Of a DNA stretch of 64,000 bases, positions 34,101-42,961 are shown one piece after another. Under the pieces are notes generated by a model, which saw only the letters and a program-made list of their open reading frames with translations, was not told the origin of the DNA and did no database searches. The position numbers and the translations under genes are program-made. Positions within the stretch are counted from its first letter, which is position 1, and each line of letters opens with the position of its first letter. The stretch is from CATOSP01 sp965205385 (GTDB lineage: Bacteria; Chloroflexota; Dehalococcoidia; Lucifugimonadales; UBA3495), in assembly GCA_965205385.1 (NCBI GenBank), contig CBDBGS010000008.1, positions 868,001-932,000 on the forward strand. The letters run 5' to 3'.

Positions 34101-37100
34101 TTGCTTCAAGCGGGTAGGGTGACGGTGAGTCTTGTTCAGGCCTTGTTCAGCGTGGCGCGCGGCAGGGAAGCCAATGGCGCGTGCCACGGAAACCCCGCGG
34201 GACGCGAATACCGGGAATTCCCCGGCAAGGTCCGGAGCTACGACCTCACCGGTCATTCCGACGGCGACTTGAGGAACGCGATTTTGACCCTGGACAAGGG
34301 TATGAATCCTGTCGAGTCGGTGGCCTTTGTCTTCGCAGTCGTGGCTGAGACCATTGACCGCCGGTTGGGCGTTTGGAGATTGTTCGACGATCCATCATCG
34401 TCCTCCGCCTATCCTCTCGATAATGGAATGGACCGCCCAGAGGTTAAGGAGGGGTTGGAACAGGTTTCCAAAGAACGAAAGTACCGGCGACTCTCGGCTA
34501 TTCACTTACCCGCGTCGTTTTACCGGGCCATCCGCAGCCACGACGCTGGGCCGGGCATCAGGTTCAGGGTCACCAACGAGCAACTGCTGGCCGGTCTTCA
34601 CATGTTCCGGGGGAGTGTGGTCCAGATGAACGCTGGTGAGGGCAAGACCGTGGCTGCGGCCTTCCCGGCGGTCCTTCATGCCCTGTTCGGCGCCTCGGTC
34701 CACATCATAACCGCCAACGATTATCTGGCTGACAGGGACGCGGCATTGTTGGAGCCGGTGTATGAGTCTTTGGGAATCACTTCCTGCGCCGTGCGTAGTC
34801 ACATGGAGGATGAGGAGCGGAGATACGCCTACAGATCACAAGTCGTCTACGGGACCATGCGGGAGTTCGGGTTCGATTACTTGAGGGACAACCTGAAGGC
34901 CGCGCCCGGTGAGCGGGTGCAAGGCAACCTGCAGATTGCCATTATCGACGAAGTTGACCACGCGCTGATAGACGAGGCGTTCACTCCTATGATCATCTCC
35001 GGGAATCCTTCCGTGGTGGAACGTCCCGTGGGAAAGGTTAAAGCGGCCGTATCTGGCTTGGTCCAGGCCCAGCATGACCGGGCAGACAGGTTGGCCGAGA
35101 ACGCTTCCTGCCCCGATGTCTCGGAACGAGAGCGGTGGGAGCTTATGGCCCGGCTGATGTTGGCCAAGCCGGAGCATCCGGCCCTTCAGAAGCTTCTCGC
35201 CGCGAATCCCCGTGACGCGAGACCCGTAAGGTCGATGACCGGAGAAGATGGCTCCAGCGTCACTAGGGGGCTCCTGTACGCGGTGGACCCGGATTTGCGC
35301 TTCGTAACAGTTACCGACGAGGGCTGGGAGTTTCTTGAAAAGCGGCTGGGCTTAATATACGACCGCTGGTCGACCGGCGGCGGATCAGAGAAGACGCCGT
35401 CCCTGGATGGGTTGCCCCTAGCGGACCGCCGCAAGCGGCGCGGCGGTCTCTCCCGTAGGGTTTCCCGCCAATACTCCCTTGGCAACTATGTCCACCAGAT
35501 GCTTCGCGCGTTCCTGCTGCTCAAACGGGACGTGGACTACATAGTCGACGAGGACGCGATAGTATTGATCGACCAGCAGACGGGGCGGCCCAAGACCCAT
35601 TCCGTGTTCCAGTTCAGCTTGCATTCGGCGCTTGAGTCCAAGGAAGGCGTCACGATAAGGCCGGAATTTGACACATTGGGCCAGATATCCGTCGCCGCTT
35701 ACATAGGACTATATGGCCACACAAGCGGTATGACGGGTACGGCTGTTGCCTCCGAGAACGAATTCGAGCGGAAGTACGGCATGAAGGTGGTAGTCGTGCC
35801 TCCCAGCAACTACCTGGCGCGTGTGGATTCCGGACCACGGTTGTACCGGACCAGAGAGGACAAGCTGGGGGCGTTGGTCGATGAAGTGGCCGCCCGCCAC
35901 CTAGTGGGGCAGCCTGTATTGGTTGGGACCGGCACCGTGGAACAGTCGGAGGATTTGAGCCAACAGCTTGCTGAGCGCGGAATACCGCATAACCTTTTGA
36001 ACGCGGTCGCAACTCACACAGAGGCTCAGGTAGTTAAGGATGCCGGGCGGTTCGGGGCGGTGACGGTGGCTACCAACATGGCAGGCCGCGGTACCGATAT
36101 CCTGCTAGAGACTGGTCTAAATGCGCGCATTGCCAGCCGACATGTGGACCTGATCAAACACTCCTTGGTGCAGGACACGCGATGCGTAATTGTTTCCTGT
36201 CATTCTCTTGAGCAGGCAAAGGCGCTCCACGAGGAATTAGACCGGATTCCCGGGCTGGATGTGGACTGGGATGGCCGGAAGGTCCGTGTAAAGTGCTGCC
36301 AGGGAGATAGACACGGGGCTGGCGATATCAGGCTTCAATTCTCCTTGGGACTGTGTGTGATAGCCGCTGAAATGCACGATTCCGCGCGCGTACATCTTCA
36401 GCTCAACGGTAGGAGCGGCAGGCAGGGGGAATTCGGAGAGACGATGTCGTTTCTCTCTCTCGAAGACCGTGTAATAAACCACCGGGCCCTGGAGTTCTTG
36501 AAGCTCTCCCGTGGCCGCGGGGTTGCTGGTTGCGGGGTTGACGAAGCAGGGAGGGAATACTTCTCAGGACCGGCGGTTGCCAGGATGGTGGACAGGCTTA
36601 GGCGTGAAACCGAGGGGGAAGGGGAGGCGCAAAGAGGACTGATGCAGGACTACTTTGCCGTCCCGGACCTGCATACGTGCCTCTTCTACCGCCGCCGAAA
36701 GGCAATAGCCACGTCCGATATCCTGAATGCTTGCCGGGAAATGGCCTTACAGCAAGCATCCGATATGGTCTCCAGATATTTCGGGACGATTACCCATGAC
36801 CAGTATGACCGGCGCTTCCAGGACATTACGGAGGAAGTCCAACTGGAGTTCGGGGTGGGCTGCGCCGACCTCTACGGCTGCGGTCTCGACGTCTTGGCTG
36901 AAGAGATCGGAGGAGTGTTGATCCGGAAAATAGAGGAGTCCCTGGAATTCGCTGGCGCCCATTTGTTCGGCGAAACAGCCAGGTTGCTGTATTTGCAGAC
37001 ATGCGACGAACTATGGCGGGAACACCTGGCGCTACTCCGAGATTCTATGTCCAACCATACGCTTGGGGCGCGCAACCACAAGTCGGCAGTCGCCGCATAC

Positions 37101-37292
37101 GTGCGCCACAGCGGCCGGTCCTGGGACGAGTTCTGGCGGGACGTGAACACTGAATTTCTGGTAAGGCTCACGGCCTTTCCGTTCTCGGCGCCACGGCCTG
37201 ATTTGGAGCGGCCAACTCCGGTAAGCGAACAAGTAGAGATGTTATTGGCGGAGCTTCCCACCCCGGTGGGAGCAACCGCGGGGAGTGACTGA
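34101..37292 (+). CDS. Divergent accessory SecA-like preprotein translocase ATPase
   Basis: A 1063-residue SecA paralogue. All motor motifs are there: Walker A AGEGKT (about residue 180), TANDYLADRD, YGTMREFGFDYLRDNL, the DEVD box IIDEVDHALIDEAFTPMIIS, SGMTGTA, TVATNMAGRGTDI and NGRSGRQGEFGETMSFLSLED. Unusual points are an N-terminal extension, about 90 extra residues between GRGTDILLE and the LGLCVIAAEMHDSARV motif, and no C-terminal zinc-binding tail. The TTG start has GGAGG 5 nt upstream. It presumably drives export of a limited set of substrates. The next gene encodes an exported, low-complexity protein. Confidence 0.9.
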   Translation: MLQAGRVTVSLVQALFSVARGREANGACHGNPAGREYREFPGKVRSYDLTGHSDGDLRNAILTLDKGMNPVESVAFVFAVVAETIDRRLGVWRLFDDPSSSSAYPLDNGMDRPEVKEGLEQVSKERKYRRLSAIHLPASFYRAIRSHDAGPGIRFRVTNEQLLAGLHMFRGSVVQMNAGEGKTVAAAFPAVLHALFGASVHIITANDYLADRDAALLEPVYESLGITSCAVRSHMEDEERRYAYRSQVVYGTMREFGFDYLRDNLKAAPGERVQGNLQIAIIDEVDHALIDEAFTPMIISGNPSVVERPVGKVKAAVSGLVQAQHDRADRLAENASCPDVSERERWELMARLMLAKPEHPALQKLLAANPRDARPVRSMTGEDGSSVTRGLLYAVDPDLRFVTVTDEGWEFLEKRLGLIYDRWSTGGGSEKTPSLDGLPLADRRKRRGGLSRRVSRQYSLGNYVHQMLRAFLLLKRDVDYIVDEDAIVLIDQQTGRPKTHSVFQFSLHSALESKEGVTIRPEFDTLGQISVAAYIGLYGHTSGMTGTAVASENEFERKYGMKVVVVPPSNYLARVDSGPRLYRTREDKLGALVDEVAARHLVGQPVLVGTGTVEQSEDLSQQLAERGIPHNLLNAVATHTEAQVVKDAGRFGAVTVATNMAGRGTDILLETGLNARIASRHVDLIKHSLVQDTRCVIVSCHSLEQAKALHEELDRIPGLDVDWDGRKVRVKCCQGDRHGAGDIRLQFSLGLCVIAAEMHDSARVHLQLNGRSGRQGEFGETMSFLSLEDRVINHRALEFLKLSRGRGVAGCGVDEAGREYFSGPAVARMVDRLRRETEGEGEAQRGLMQDYFAVPDLHTCLFYRRRKAIATSDILNACREMALQQASDMVSRYFGTITHDQYDRRFQDITEEVQLEFGVGCADLYGCGLDVLAEEIGGVLIRKIEESLEFAGAHLFGETARLLYLQTCDELWREHLALLRDSMSNHTLGARNHKSAVAAYVRHSGRSWDEFWRDVNTEFLVRLTAFPFSAPRPDLERPTPVSEQVEMLLAELPTPVGATAGSD

Positions 37293-37293
37293 C

Positions 37294-38094
37294 ATGGTCC
37301 GACGACAGATTAGATTGGGAACCGCGCTCTCCTTGGGCGGCATGGTGGCGGTGTCACCTTGGGCAGCCGCTTGCGGAGGTGGAGATTCCTACGAAGACTG
37401 GGCGGCGACCGACGGAGCCGCCGGGCGGATCAACCTCGACGAGGTCCAAACCGCGTTCAAAGACTCCAAGAGCGTAAGTGACTTCGAACGCCGGGTGAAC
37501 GAGATTTACGAGGGCGACGGACTCATCCTCATCCGGGCCAAGCAGGACGGGTCCCAGTTGACCCTGGAGGGGTGGGAAGACCTGAATAGCAATGGCGAGA
37601 TCGAAGACTCCTCAGACGACCAGCTCTTCGATATCGTCAAAGGGACCAACGACGAATACGACATGCGCGGCTACCACGGCAACGGCTACTATAACAGCCA
37701 CTTTGGAGCGGGCAATTTCCTATTCGCCTACCTGCTTATATCGTCTATGGGTCCCCGGGGCTACTACTACAGCACCCCTCCAAGCCGGGGCTCTGAGATG
37801 CGGCGCCAGCGGACGAGTTACCGTCAGTCTTCGTCCTATACCAGGCAGGCGCAGCGCAACACCTCATACCACCAGCGCCAGTTCGCCGGGTCACGCTACC
37901 AGCAGTCGCGTGGGAACGTGAGCACCAACCGCAGGACCTACCAGTCCACCCAGAGGGCAAGCGGCGCGTTCAGGAGCAGTAACACCGTGTCCCGGTCTTC
38001 CGCGAGGTCCTCCGCGAGATCCTCTGGATTCTTCTCCGGCGGGTCGGGGTCGGGCGGGGGTGGCGCTTTCCAGGTGAGGCGGGGCGCTCTATGA
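37294..38094 (+). CDS. Putative exported lipoprotein with Tyr/Ser/Arg/Gln-rich tail
   Basis: A 266-residue protein. The N-terminus MVRRQIRLGTALSLGG ends at WAAAC with Cys27 followed by GGG, as in lipoproteins; the RR pair might indicate Tat export. Residues 30-125 form an acidic globular part. After that come YHGNGYYNSHFGAGNF, a hydrophobic stretch, then a tail rich in Tyr, Ser, Arg and Gln (about 155-240), ending SGGSGSGGGGAFQVRRGAL. The Gln/Tyr-rich tail could be a crosslinking substrate. I chose the ATG at 37294 (GGGGAG upstream); it follows the SecA-like stop directly. No named family, though the end recalls DUF1190/YgiB-type proteins. Confidence 0.75.
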   Translation: MVRRQIRLGTALSLGGMVAVSPWAAACGGGDSYEDWAATDGAAGRINLDEVQTAFKDSKSVSDFERRVNEIYEGDGLILIRAKQDGSQLTLEGWEDLNSNGEIEDSSDDQLFDIVKGTNDEYDMRGYHGNGYYNSHFGAGNFLFAYLLISSMGPRGYYYSTPPSRGSEMRRQRTSYRQSSSYTRQAQRNTSYHQRQFAGSRYQQSRGNVSTNRRTYQSTQRASGAFRSSNTVSRSSARSSARSSGFFSGGSGSGGGGAFQVRRGAL

Positions 38095-39137
38095 ATGGCC
38101 CGTTCGAATTACGGGCCTCACTCGCCGGGATGGCACGGGAAGACTGCTTTCATGTGGTTGTACCGGCGGAATACGCCAGGCTTTCCATCGGCCAACTCCT
38201 GGACCGTGTATTTCCTGAAGATGAACAGGAACAAGGAGAGGTCGCGGCGTCCCTGGACCTTCGGGCCAATCCGGACTTGCCGGAGATATTTGGCGTCTTT
38301 CTGGACGCGATGGAAGAATGGCGGCAAGGTAGGTGCCTGCTGACCGCCTCCGCCGGAGAGACCGGGGATATCGACCTTGCATCAAGGGTTTCTGACTATC
38401 TCGAAAACTTACCCACGCCCCTGGGCGACGGCTCAGTTACCCGAAGCCTCCACGTTCGTGTAGAACAGCGTTACCACGCTGTCGACTATGCCGCCCGGTC
38501 CGAGTTCTGGGACTCCAAGGATGAGTTGCTGGACTGGTTGCAGTCCCTTACCCTGCTTTACTTTCTGGACAAACATGATGCCGAACTCCCGTTGGAGTAC
38601 GACGCGGACGAAGACCTGGCCCTCTCGCGGACCATCGCTAATGCCCAGCGGGAAGGGCTATTGACCGGGTCTGAGGACGGCTCAGCGGTGGAGATATCCG
38701 AGGAAGGGCGGAGGTCCATCAGCGGGTTATTGGCTGAAACTGAGTCCTACATCGACCTATACGACCATTTCAAGGACACGGTGATCGACACGGACTTAGA
38801 GCTGGTCGAATTTGAGACTGATGAAGGGGTGGACCTGCGAGTGCAGGTGTACTGTGCGGAGGGATTGGACCCGGCGCGCACGGTGTTTCTCCTGCGATTG
38901 TACGATGGGTCCCTGGACGAGCACCTTCCTGAGTGGACAACACGAATCAATGAGGAAGAGTTCTTCGACAATGTGCTCGAGCCGGTGGTAAACCGCTACG
39001 ATGTGGGAGACGAACTGATCGAGTTGGTCTGCGACCACGGGTCCGCGTTCCTGGAAGAGCGACGGCAAAGGTTGCGGGAATTGGAAGGGCGGAACGCGAT
39101 CAGGAGACGGGTGCGACGGTCCCTAAGCCGAGACTAG
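38091..39137 (+). CDS. Unknown acidic 348-aa protein of the SecA-like cluster
   Basis: A soluble, strongly acidic protein with no signal peptide or membrane segment and no family I recognise. Its ATG overlaps the stop of the lipoprotein gene (ATGA), so the two are translationally coupled. The C-terminal end is basic (RRRVRRSLSRD). It ends in a 4-bp overlap with the convergent DUF350 gene. Location suggests a cytoplasmic partner or chaperone of the exported lipoprotein or of the SecA-like motor; this is inference from position. Confidence 0.72.
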   Translation: MNGPFELRASLAGMAREDCFHVVVPAEYARLSIGQLLDRVFPEDEQEQGEVAASLDLRANPDLPEIFGVFLDAMEEWRQGRCLLTASAGETGDIDLASRVSDYLENLPTPLGDGSVTRSLHVRVEQRYHAVDYAARSEFWDSKDELLDWLQSLTLLYFLDKHDAELPLEYDADEDLALSRTIANAQREGLLTGSEDGSAVEISEEGRRSISGLLAETESYIDLYDHFKDTVIDTDLELVEFETDEGVDLRVQVYCAEGLDPARTVFLLRLYDGSLDEHLPEWTTRINEEEFFDNVLEPVVNRYDVGDELIELVCDHGSAFLEERRQRLRELEGRNAIRRRVRRSLSRD

Positions 39138-40036
39138 ATGGCCACAAACAGCACCATCGCCGAACTAATCACCACGGCGCTTTCGATAAATGCCACCCCC
39201 AAGTTCCGGTCCACGGCCAAGGCGTCCGAGACCTTTACGGTGCGCAGGATTAGCAAGTCGATCAGCAGGCGCATCACGTAGAGGAGCACGAAGCCGATCA
39301 CTCCGTAGATGAGGAAGGCCACGATGCTTTCCCCCCAGCCGGTGAACTCTCCAAATACCGCCTTCAGGGTCACCAGTCCGATGGCAATCAGGTTGCCGCC
39401 AAAGGCAACTCCCACGGCTACGTTGTTGCCCGCGATCTCGTCGTGAATGTCGAAGTGCGTGGTCAACTCGTAGAATAGCGCAAACACGACCAGCAACGCC
39501 GTCCCCATCGCGAAGAAGGCCAGGGCGGTGAGTGCCGCTTCCAGCTCGCTACCGGTCCCCTCGCCGGACACTGCCCCGGCTACCACCAGCCCGACGGCGA
39601 TATACATGCCGAACTCGGCCGCCCCGGTACCAACGTTCTGGCCCTCTACGATCTCTTCCTCGATGTTGAACTTATAGAGGACAAGCCGGTTCATCAGCAA
39701 CCGGACCAGGTTGAGCGCGATTATGCCGGCCAGGGAGTATGCCAGCACTCGGATTACCTGTATCCCGTATTCGAGGTCGAATCCTAATCCCTCTACTCCG
39801 ACCAGGGTTAATGGTTGGTACAGGGCGCCCAGGAAGATGAGGATAACGCCAATGAAATAACCGCTAAGCCGCAATGCGACGGCGAGGTTTTGTTTTTCGG
39901 AGATTTCTTGGTCGACGTTGTAGTGGGTAACAAGGTCACGAACCAGCTTAGCCACCACGAGGACGACCAACCCCAGCACAACGAATACTAGGCCCCGCGG
40001 AAATGCCTGCAGCGTGTCTATGAATGCTTCTAACAT
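39134..40036 (-). CDS. Tandem DUF350 membrane protein
   Basis: A 300-residue integral membrane protein with about eight hydrophobic helices in two similar halves. Each half has the DUF350 pattern: VVAKLVRDLVTHYNVDQEI...NLAVALRLSGYFIGVILIF, and VFALFYELTTHFDIHDEI...NVAVGVAFGGNLIAIGLV. DUF350 (YjfL type) proteins are found with PspA-family genes and polyamine or ATP-grasp genes in other bacteria; their activity is unknown. The ATG at 40036 overlaps the stop of the DUF4178-like gene (TGATG). Confidence 0.88.
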   Translation of the reverse strand: MLEAFIDTLQAFPRGLVFVVLGLVVLVVAKLVRDLVTHYNVDQEISEKQNLAVALRLSGYFIGVILIFLGALYQPLTLVGVEGLGFDLEYGIQVIRVLAYSLAGIIALNLVRLLMNRLVLYKFNIEEEIVEGQNVGTGAAEFGMYIAVGLVVAGAVSGEGTGSELEAALTALAFFAMGTALLVVFALFYELTTHFDIHDEIAGNNVAVGVAFGGNLIAIGLVTLKAVFGEFTGWGESIVAFLIYGVIGFVLLYVMRLLIDLLILRTVKVSDALAVDRNLGVAFIESAVVISSAMVLFVAI

Positions 40037-40641
40037 CAACCTCTACCTCGCCCCTGTTCCGGACGTTCGCCCTTGTACAACGTGACATTGTCCGGTGATA
40101 GCACTTCGCTGAAGATTACTTCGAAGGGCCTACCCTCCCACTTGGTGATCGACAGGGAGCGAAGTCCCCGTTCACTTGTGAAGTCCCAGTAATAGAATGC
40201 GTCTCCGGGCCCTCTGCCGTCCCTGTAGAAGAAGACCTCTGAGCTGTTGCGGTAATAGTAGTTTTCGCCTTCCACTATGATGTAGTTGTCGATAGAGTGC
40301 TGTTCGTCCAGCGCGATCAAATCGTCTTCGGTGAGCCCGATGCCGCCCAATCCGATTGGCTCTGGGTCCGCAGTGGCGGAAACGGAGAGGTCGTATCCTT
40401 CGGTCCAATCTATCCAGAGCTGGGTGTCCCCGTCGGCGCAAACCAACTCATACCAGCTATCTGAACCTGAGGTGTAGCGGTGACGCCTCTCGACGAAGAA
40501 ATATCGGTCCTCGTACTCAGGGCCAAGGCCGGAAATCGTTAGCACGTCGCCGACGGTAGCCGCCCGAATGGTGTCGTCTTGGGGCGGCGAGGAGTCCCGG
40601 TCCCGCCGTTTCTTTCCCCTGCCGAACAGTGACCTGAGCAT
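40036..40641 (-). CDS. DUF4178-like protein
   Basis: A 201-residue protein starting MLRSLFGRGKKRRDRDS, chosen for a GGAGG 8 nt upstream; the frame is open further. The region RYFFVERRHRYTSGSDSWYELVCADGDTQLWIDW matches the DUF4178 pattern of a beta-rich domain with a conserved W-x-E and a following W. DUF4178 genes are regularly next to DUF350 genes, as here, and often near polyamine enzymes. The basic N-terminus may contact membrane or nucleic acid. Role unknown. Confidence 0.8.
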   Translation of the reverse strand: MLRSLFGRGKKRRDRDSSPPQDDTIRAATVGDVLTISGLGPEYEDRYFFVERRHRYTSGSDSWYELVCADGDTQLWIDWTEGYDLSVSATADPEPIGLGGIGLTEDDLIALDEQHSIDNYIIVEGENYYYRNSSEVFFYRDGRGPGDAFYYWDFTSERGLRSLSITKWEGRPFEVIFSEVLSPDNVTLYKGERPEQGRGRG

Positions 40642-40799
40642 GTTCCTAGCCTCCGGGTGATTGATTGCCGATGGGCTCGGCTGTCCAGGAGAGACATGGA
40701 CCGACCTCATCTGTAGGAGCCCCGAAATACCAGGGACGACGTTTATTCGCCTCAATTCGGGGCGAACAAAATCTGGCGGCTCTCGGCCGGGCAGAAATC

Positions 40800-41123
40800 T
40801 CAAGCCCGACGCAGGAATTCCATTGTTTTGTCAAATACTTGGTCTAAATCAAGAACGTGGCGGCGAGCCCGGTCGTGGATCTCTCTCAATATCAAGTTTT
40901 GAGGTAGAGGGTCATAGGAAGCAAGCGATTCAAGGGAGTTGCCTTGTTCGTCATTTAAGTCAAGCCTAAATGCCTGGGAGTCGAGCCGCGTGATAACCAG
41001 AGACCCAGCAGGCACGATGACTATATAGGCGTCCCGGTGAGGGCCATTCACCCACTCCACCTTACCCCCGCGCGCATTTTTCAGAAGCTGGTCTGCTATC
41101 TCTTCCATTTGGGTGCGTTCCAT
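40800..41123 (-). CDS. Small protein of unknown function
   Basis: A 107-residue soluble protein (starts MERTQMEEIADQLLKNARGG) with a beta-rich middle (YIVIVPAGSLVITRLDSQAFRLDL) and a helical C-terminus. No family recognised. It is followed on the same strand, after about 160 bp, by the DUF4178-like gene, and lies 10 bp after the next upstream ORF, so all may be co-transcribed. Confidence 0.6.
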   Translation of the reverse strand: MERTQMEEIADQLLKNARGGKVEWVNGPHRDAYIVIVPAGSLVITRLDSQAFRLDLNDEQGNSLESLASYDPLPQNLILREIHDRARRHVLDLDQVFDKTMEFLRRA

Positions 41124-41133
41124 CTCGGTCCCT

Positions 41134-41529
41134 CTATATTGCCCTTCGCAATCGAGTCTCGATCTCCGTCAAGCGGCTATGGTCATTATCTAACTGTCGA
41201 TTGAAGTCGCCAACCCGCTCCCTGCCAAGGGATTCTCGGCTCAGAAGGGCGTGACTGAGGTCAGATAGTGTAGTATTGATGATGGTATCCAAGGTTTCTT
41301 TGTCGTCATCCGAATTGTGAGGGTGTCCTTGAGCCTCGATCAGCATCGTTCGGATGTCTTGATCCTGGAACAGAGCCCGTTCCCAATTGCCGTCCCGAAG
41401 GGATTGGATCAACCCTGAGGTCCTTTCGTTCGCCCTGATGAGGCTTCTGCTGGCGGTCTCTCGCAATAGCGCCCGCTGGGTTCCCTCGGCAGCATCCCTA
41501 GCGGCGCGGGTCTCACCCCTCAGTTTCAT
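41134..41529 (-). CDS. Small coiled-coil protein, possibly membrane-anchored
   Basis: A 131-residue helical protein with many charged residues and coiled-coil character (ETRAARDAAEGTQRALLRE, DFNRQLDNDHSRLTEIETRL). The annotated ATG is at 41529. In the same frame just upstream there is a hydrophobic stretch (GEILGAVVSVAGLTVAIWRI) with no ATG, GTG or TTG before the stop. It may be a membrane anchor read from an unusual start, or chance. No family recognised. Confidence 0.55.
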   Translation of the reverse strand: MKLRGETRAARDAAEGTQRALLRETASRSLIRANERTSGLIQSLRDGNWERALFQDQDIRTMLIEAQGHPHNSDDDKETLDTIINTTLSDLSHALLSRESLGRERVGDFNRQLDNDHSRLTEIETRLRRAI

Positions 41530-41915
41530 TATCCGCCAGATGGCGACGGTAAGGCCAGCGACAGAAACAACCGCGCCAAGAATCTCGCCACGTCGCTGAT
41601 CATCCGCTAGTCCCGCCCCTCACTGCGATGCTTATTCTAGCATATGGTAATCCGAGTAGATTAGGGAATGGAAACGAAACTCTGATGGTGCATGGGGTAG
41701 AAGTCCCGTGACGGATCGAGTCCAACCAGGCCGCGGTCGCGAGGATACGGGCAGGCCGGGGCGTACCCGCCAACTTAATGACCAACGTCCGGAGACCGCG
41801 GGTCACGGATCGTCCTAACACCGCGCGAGTCCGGCACAATGGCACTTGACCCCTACACCCGAAGAATATAAGGTTGAATCAAGGATAGGTCCCGGGAAAA
41901 GTGGAGGAACGGGGT
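41530..41915. other. Intergenic stretch without a recognised feature
   Basis: Between the divergent small ORFs nothing convincing is seen, apart from the possible in-frame hydrophobic extension of the 131-aa protein at 41530-41610. A short ORF on the minus strand (41600-41845) has no ribosome site or plausible composition. Confidence 0.4.
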
Positions 41916-42110
41916 ATGGGGAACTTCAGCGCCGGCGGCTGGCTGGTCATGGGAATCGCCCTGGTCGTGCTCGGCCTTTTGGTCAAGTTCTTAGGACCGA
42001 TCCTCGTTAGCTTGACTACCTGGATCCTGATCATACTTGGGATCATAGCGGTGGTGGTAGGTCTGGTGGGGATGGTTAGTGGCCGGGGACGTGATTCCGA
42101 TCGCTTCTAA
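41916..42110 (+). CDS. Small two-helix membrane protein
   Basis: A 64-residue protein with two hydrophobic helices (WLVMGIALVVLGLLVKFLG and ILIILGIIAVVVGLVGMV) and a polar tail RGRDSDRF. The ATG at 41916 is preceded by GGAGG; a GTG at 41901 is in frame. It lies 123 bp before pspA, on the same strand. Small membrane proteins next to PspA genes often recruit PspA to the membrane, so such a role is plausible but unproven. Confidence 0.7.
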   Translation: MGNFSAGGWLVMGIALVVLGLLVKFLGPILVSLTTWILIILGIIAVVVGLVGMVSGRGRDSDRF

Positions 42111-42233
42111 CCCAAAAACCCCCTCGTCCCCGGTGCTTCTCGGAGGCCGTGAGGGCGAACTTGAGCCCTGGTCTTCCTGACCTGTTCAAGGATTCCTTAG
42201 ACGGATTGACGAATAACTTACCGGAGGTGCGCC

Positions 42234-42959
42234 GTGGGAGTGCTCTCGCGTATGTCCACGATTGTAAAAGCGAAGATGAACCGAATTATGGACCAGGCCG
42301 AGGACCCGGCGGAAACCCTGGACTACTCCTACGAAAAGCAGATGGAGATGCTGCGCAACGTGAAGCGCGGGGTAGTCGAGATGGTCGCCGCCAAACGCCA
42401 AATCCAGCAGCAGGCGTCCAAAATACAGGAGACTGTCGCCCGGCTTGACATGCAGGCGCGGCAGGCGCTGGAAGCTGGGCGGGAAGACTTGGCGCGGCTG
42501 GCCCTGCAGCGAAAACAGACGGCCCTGCTAGAACTCGAGGGACTGGATGACCAGATTGGGGGCATGGAACTGGAACAGGAGAAGTTGACCCAGGCGGAGC
42601 AACGGCTTCAGGCCAAGGTGGCCGCCTTCCGCACCAAGAAAGAGGTCATCAAGGCGCAGTACACCGCCGCTCAAGCCCAGGTGCGCATAGGCTCGGCCCT
42701 GTCCGGAATCTCCGAAGAAATGGGAGACATTGGGCTGGCCGTGGAACGGGCCGAAATGAAGACTGACAAGATGCGGGCGCGGGCCGGGGCCATCGACGAG
42801 TTGGCCAACACCGGGGTCTTGGAGGACTTCAGCGGAGGCGGGGACGACATTTCCAGGGAGTTGGACCGCCTGGCGGCCGGTCAGAACGTAGAATCAGAGC
42901 TTGCTTCCCTCAAGGCCGGCCTGCCATCGGCGGAGAGGAAGCAACTGCCGGGGGCCTGA
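42234..42959 (+). CDS. pspA: PspA/IM30 (Vipp1) family protein
   Basis: A 241-residue, almost wholly coiled-coil protein: MGVLSRMSTIVKAKMNRIMDQAEDPAETLDYSYEKQ carries the N-terminal amphipathic helix and the conserved start of helix 1. The rest (KVAAFRTKKEVIKAQYTAAQAQ) is typical. PspA/IM30 proteins form ESCRT-III-like membrane-bound polymers that protect or repair the cytoplasmic membrane under stress. The start is a GTG at 42234 with GGAGG 6 nt before it. The next gene is PspAA, 2 bp on. Confidence 0.95.
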   Translation: MGVLSRMSTIVKAKMNRIMDQAEDPAETLDYSYEKQMEMLRNVKRGVVEMVAAKRQIQQQASKIQETVARLDMQARQALEAGREDLARLALQRKQTALLELEGLDDQIGGMELEQEKLTQAEQRLQAKVAAFRTKKEVIKAQYTAAQAQVRIGSALSGISEEMGDIGLAVERAEMKTDKMRARAGAIDELANTGVLEDFSGGGDDISRELDRLAAGQNVESELASLKAGLPSAERKQLPGA

Positions 42960-42961
42960 TC

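Noticed and set aside
41600..41845. 81-codon minus-strand ORF before the small membrane protein
   Set aside because: No ribosome site, unusual composition and no similarity to a known protein.
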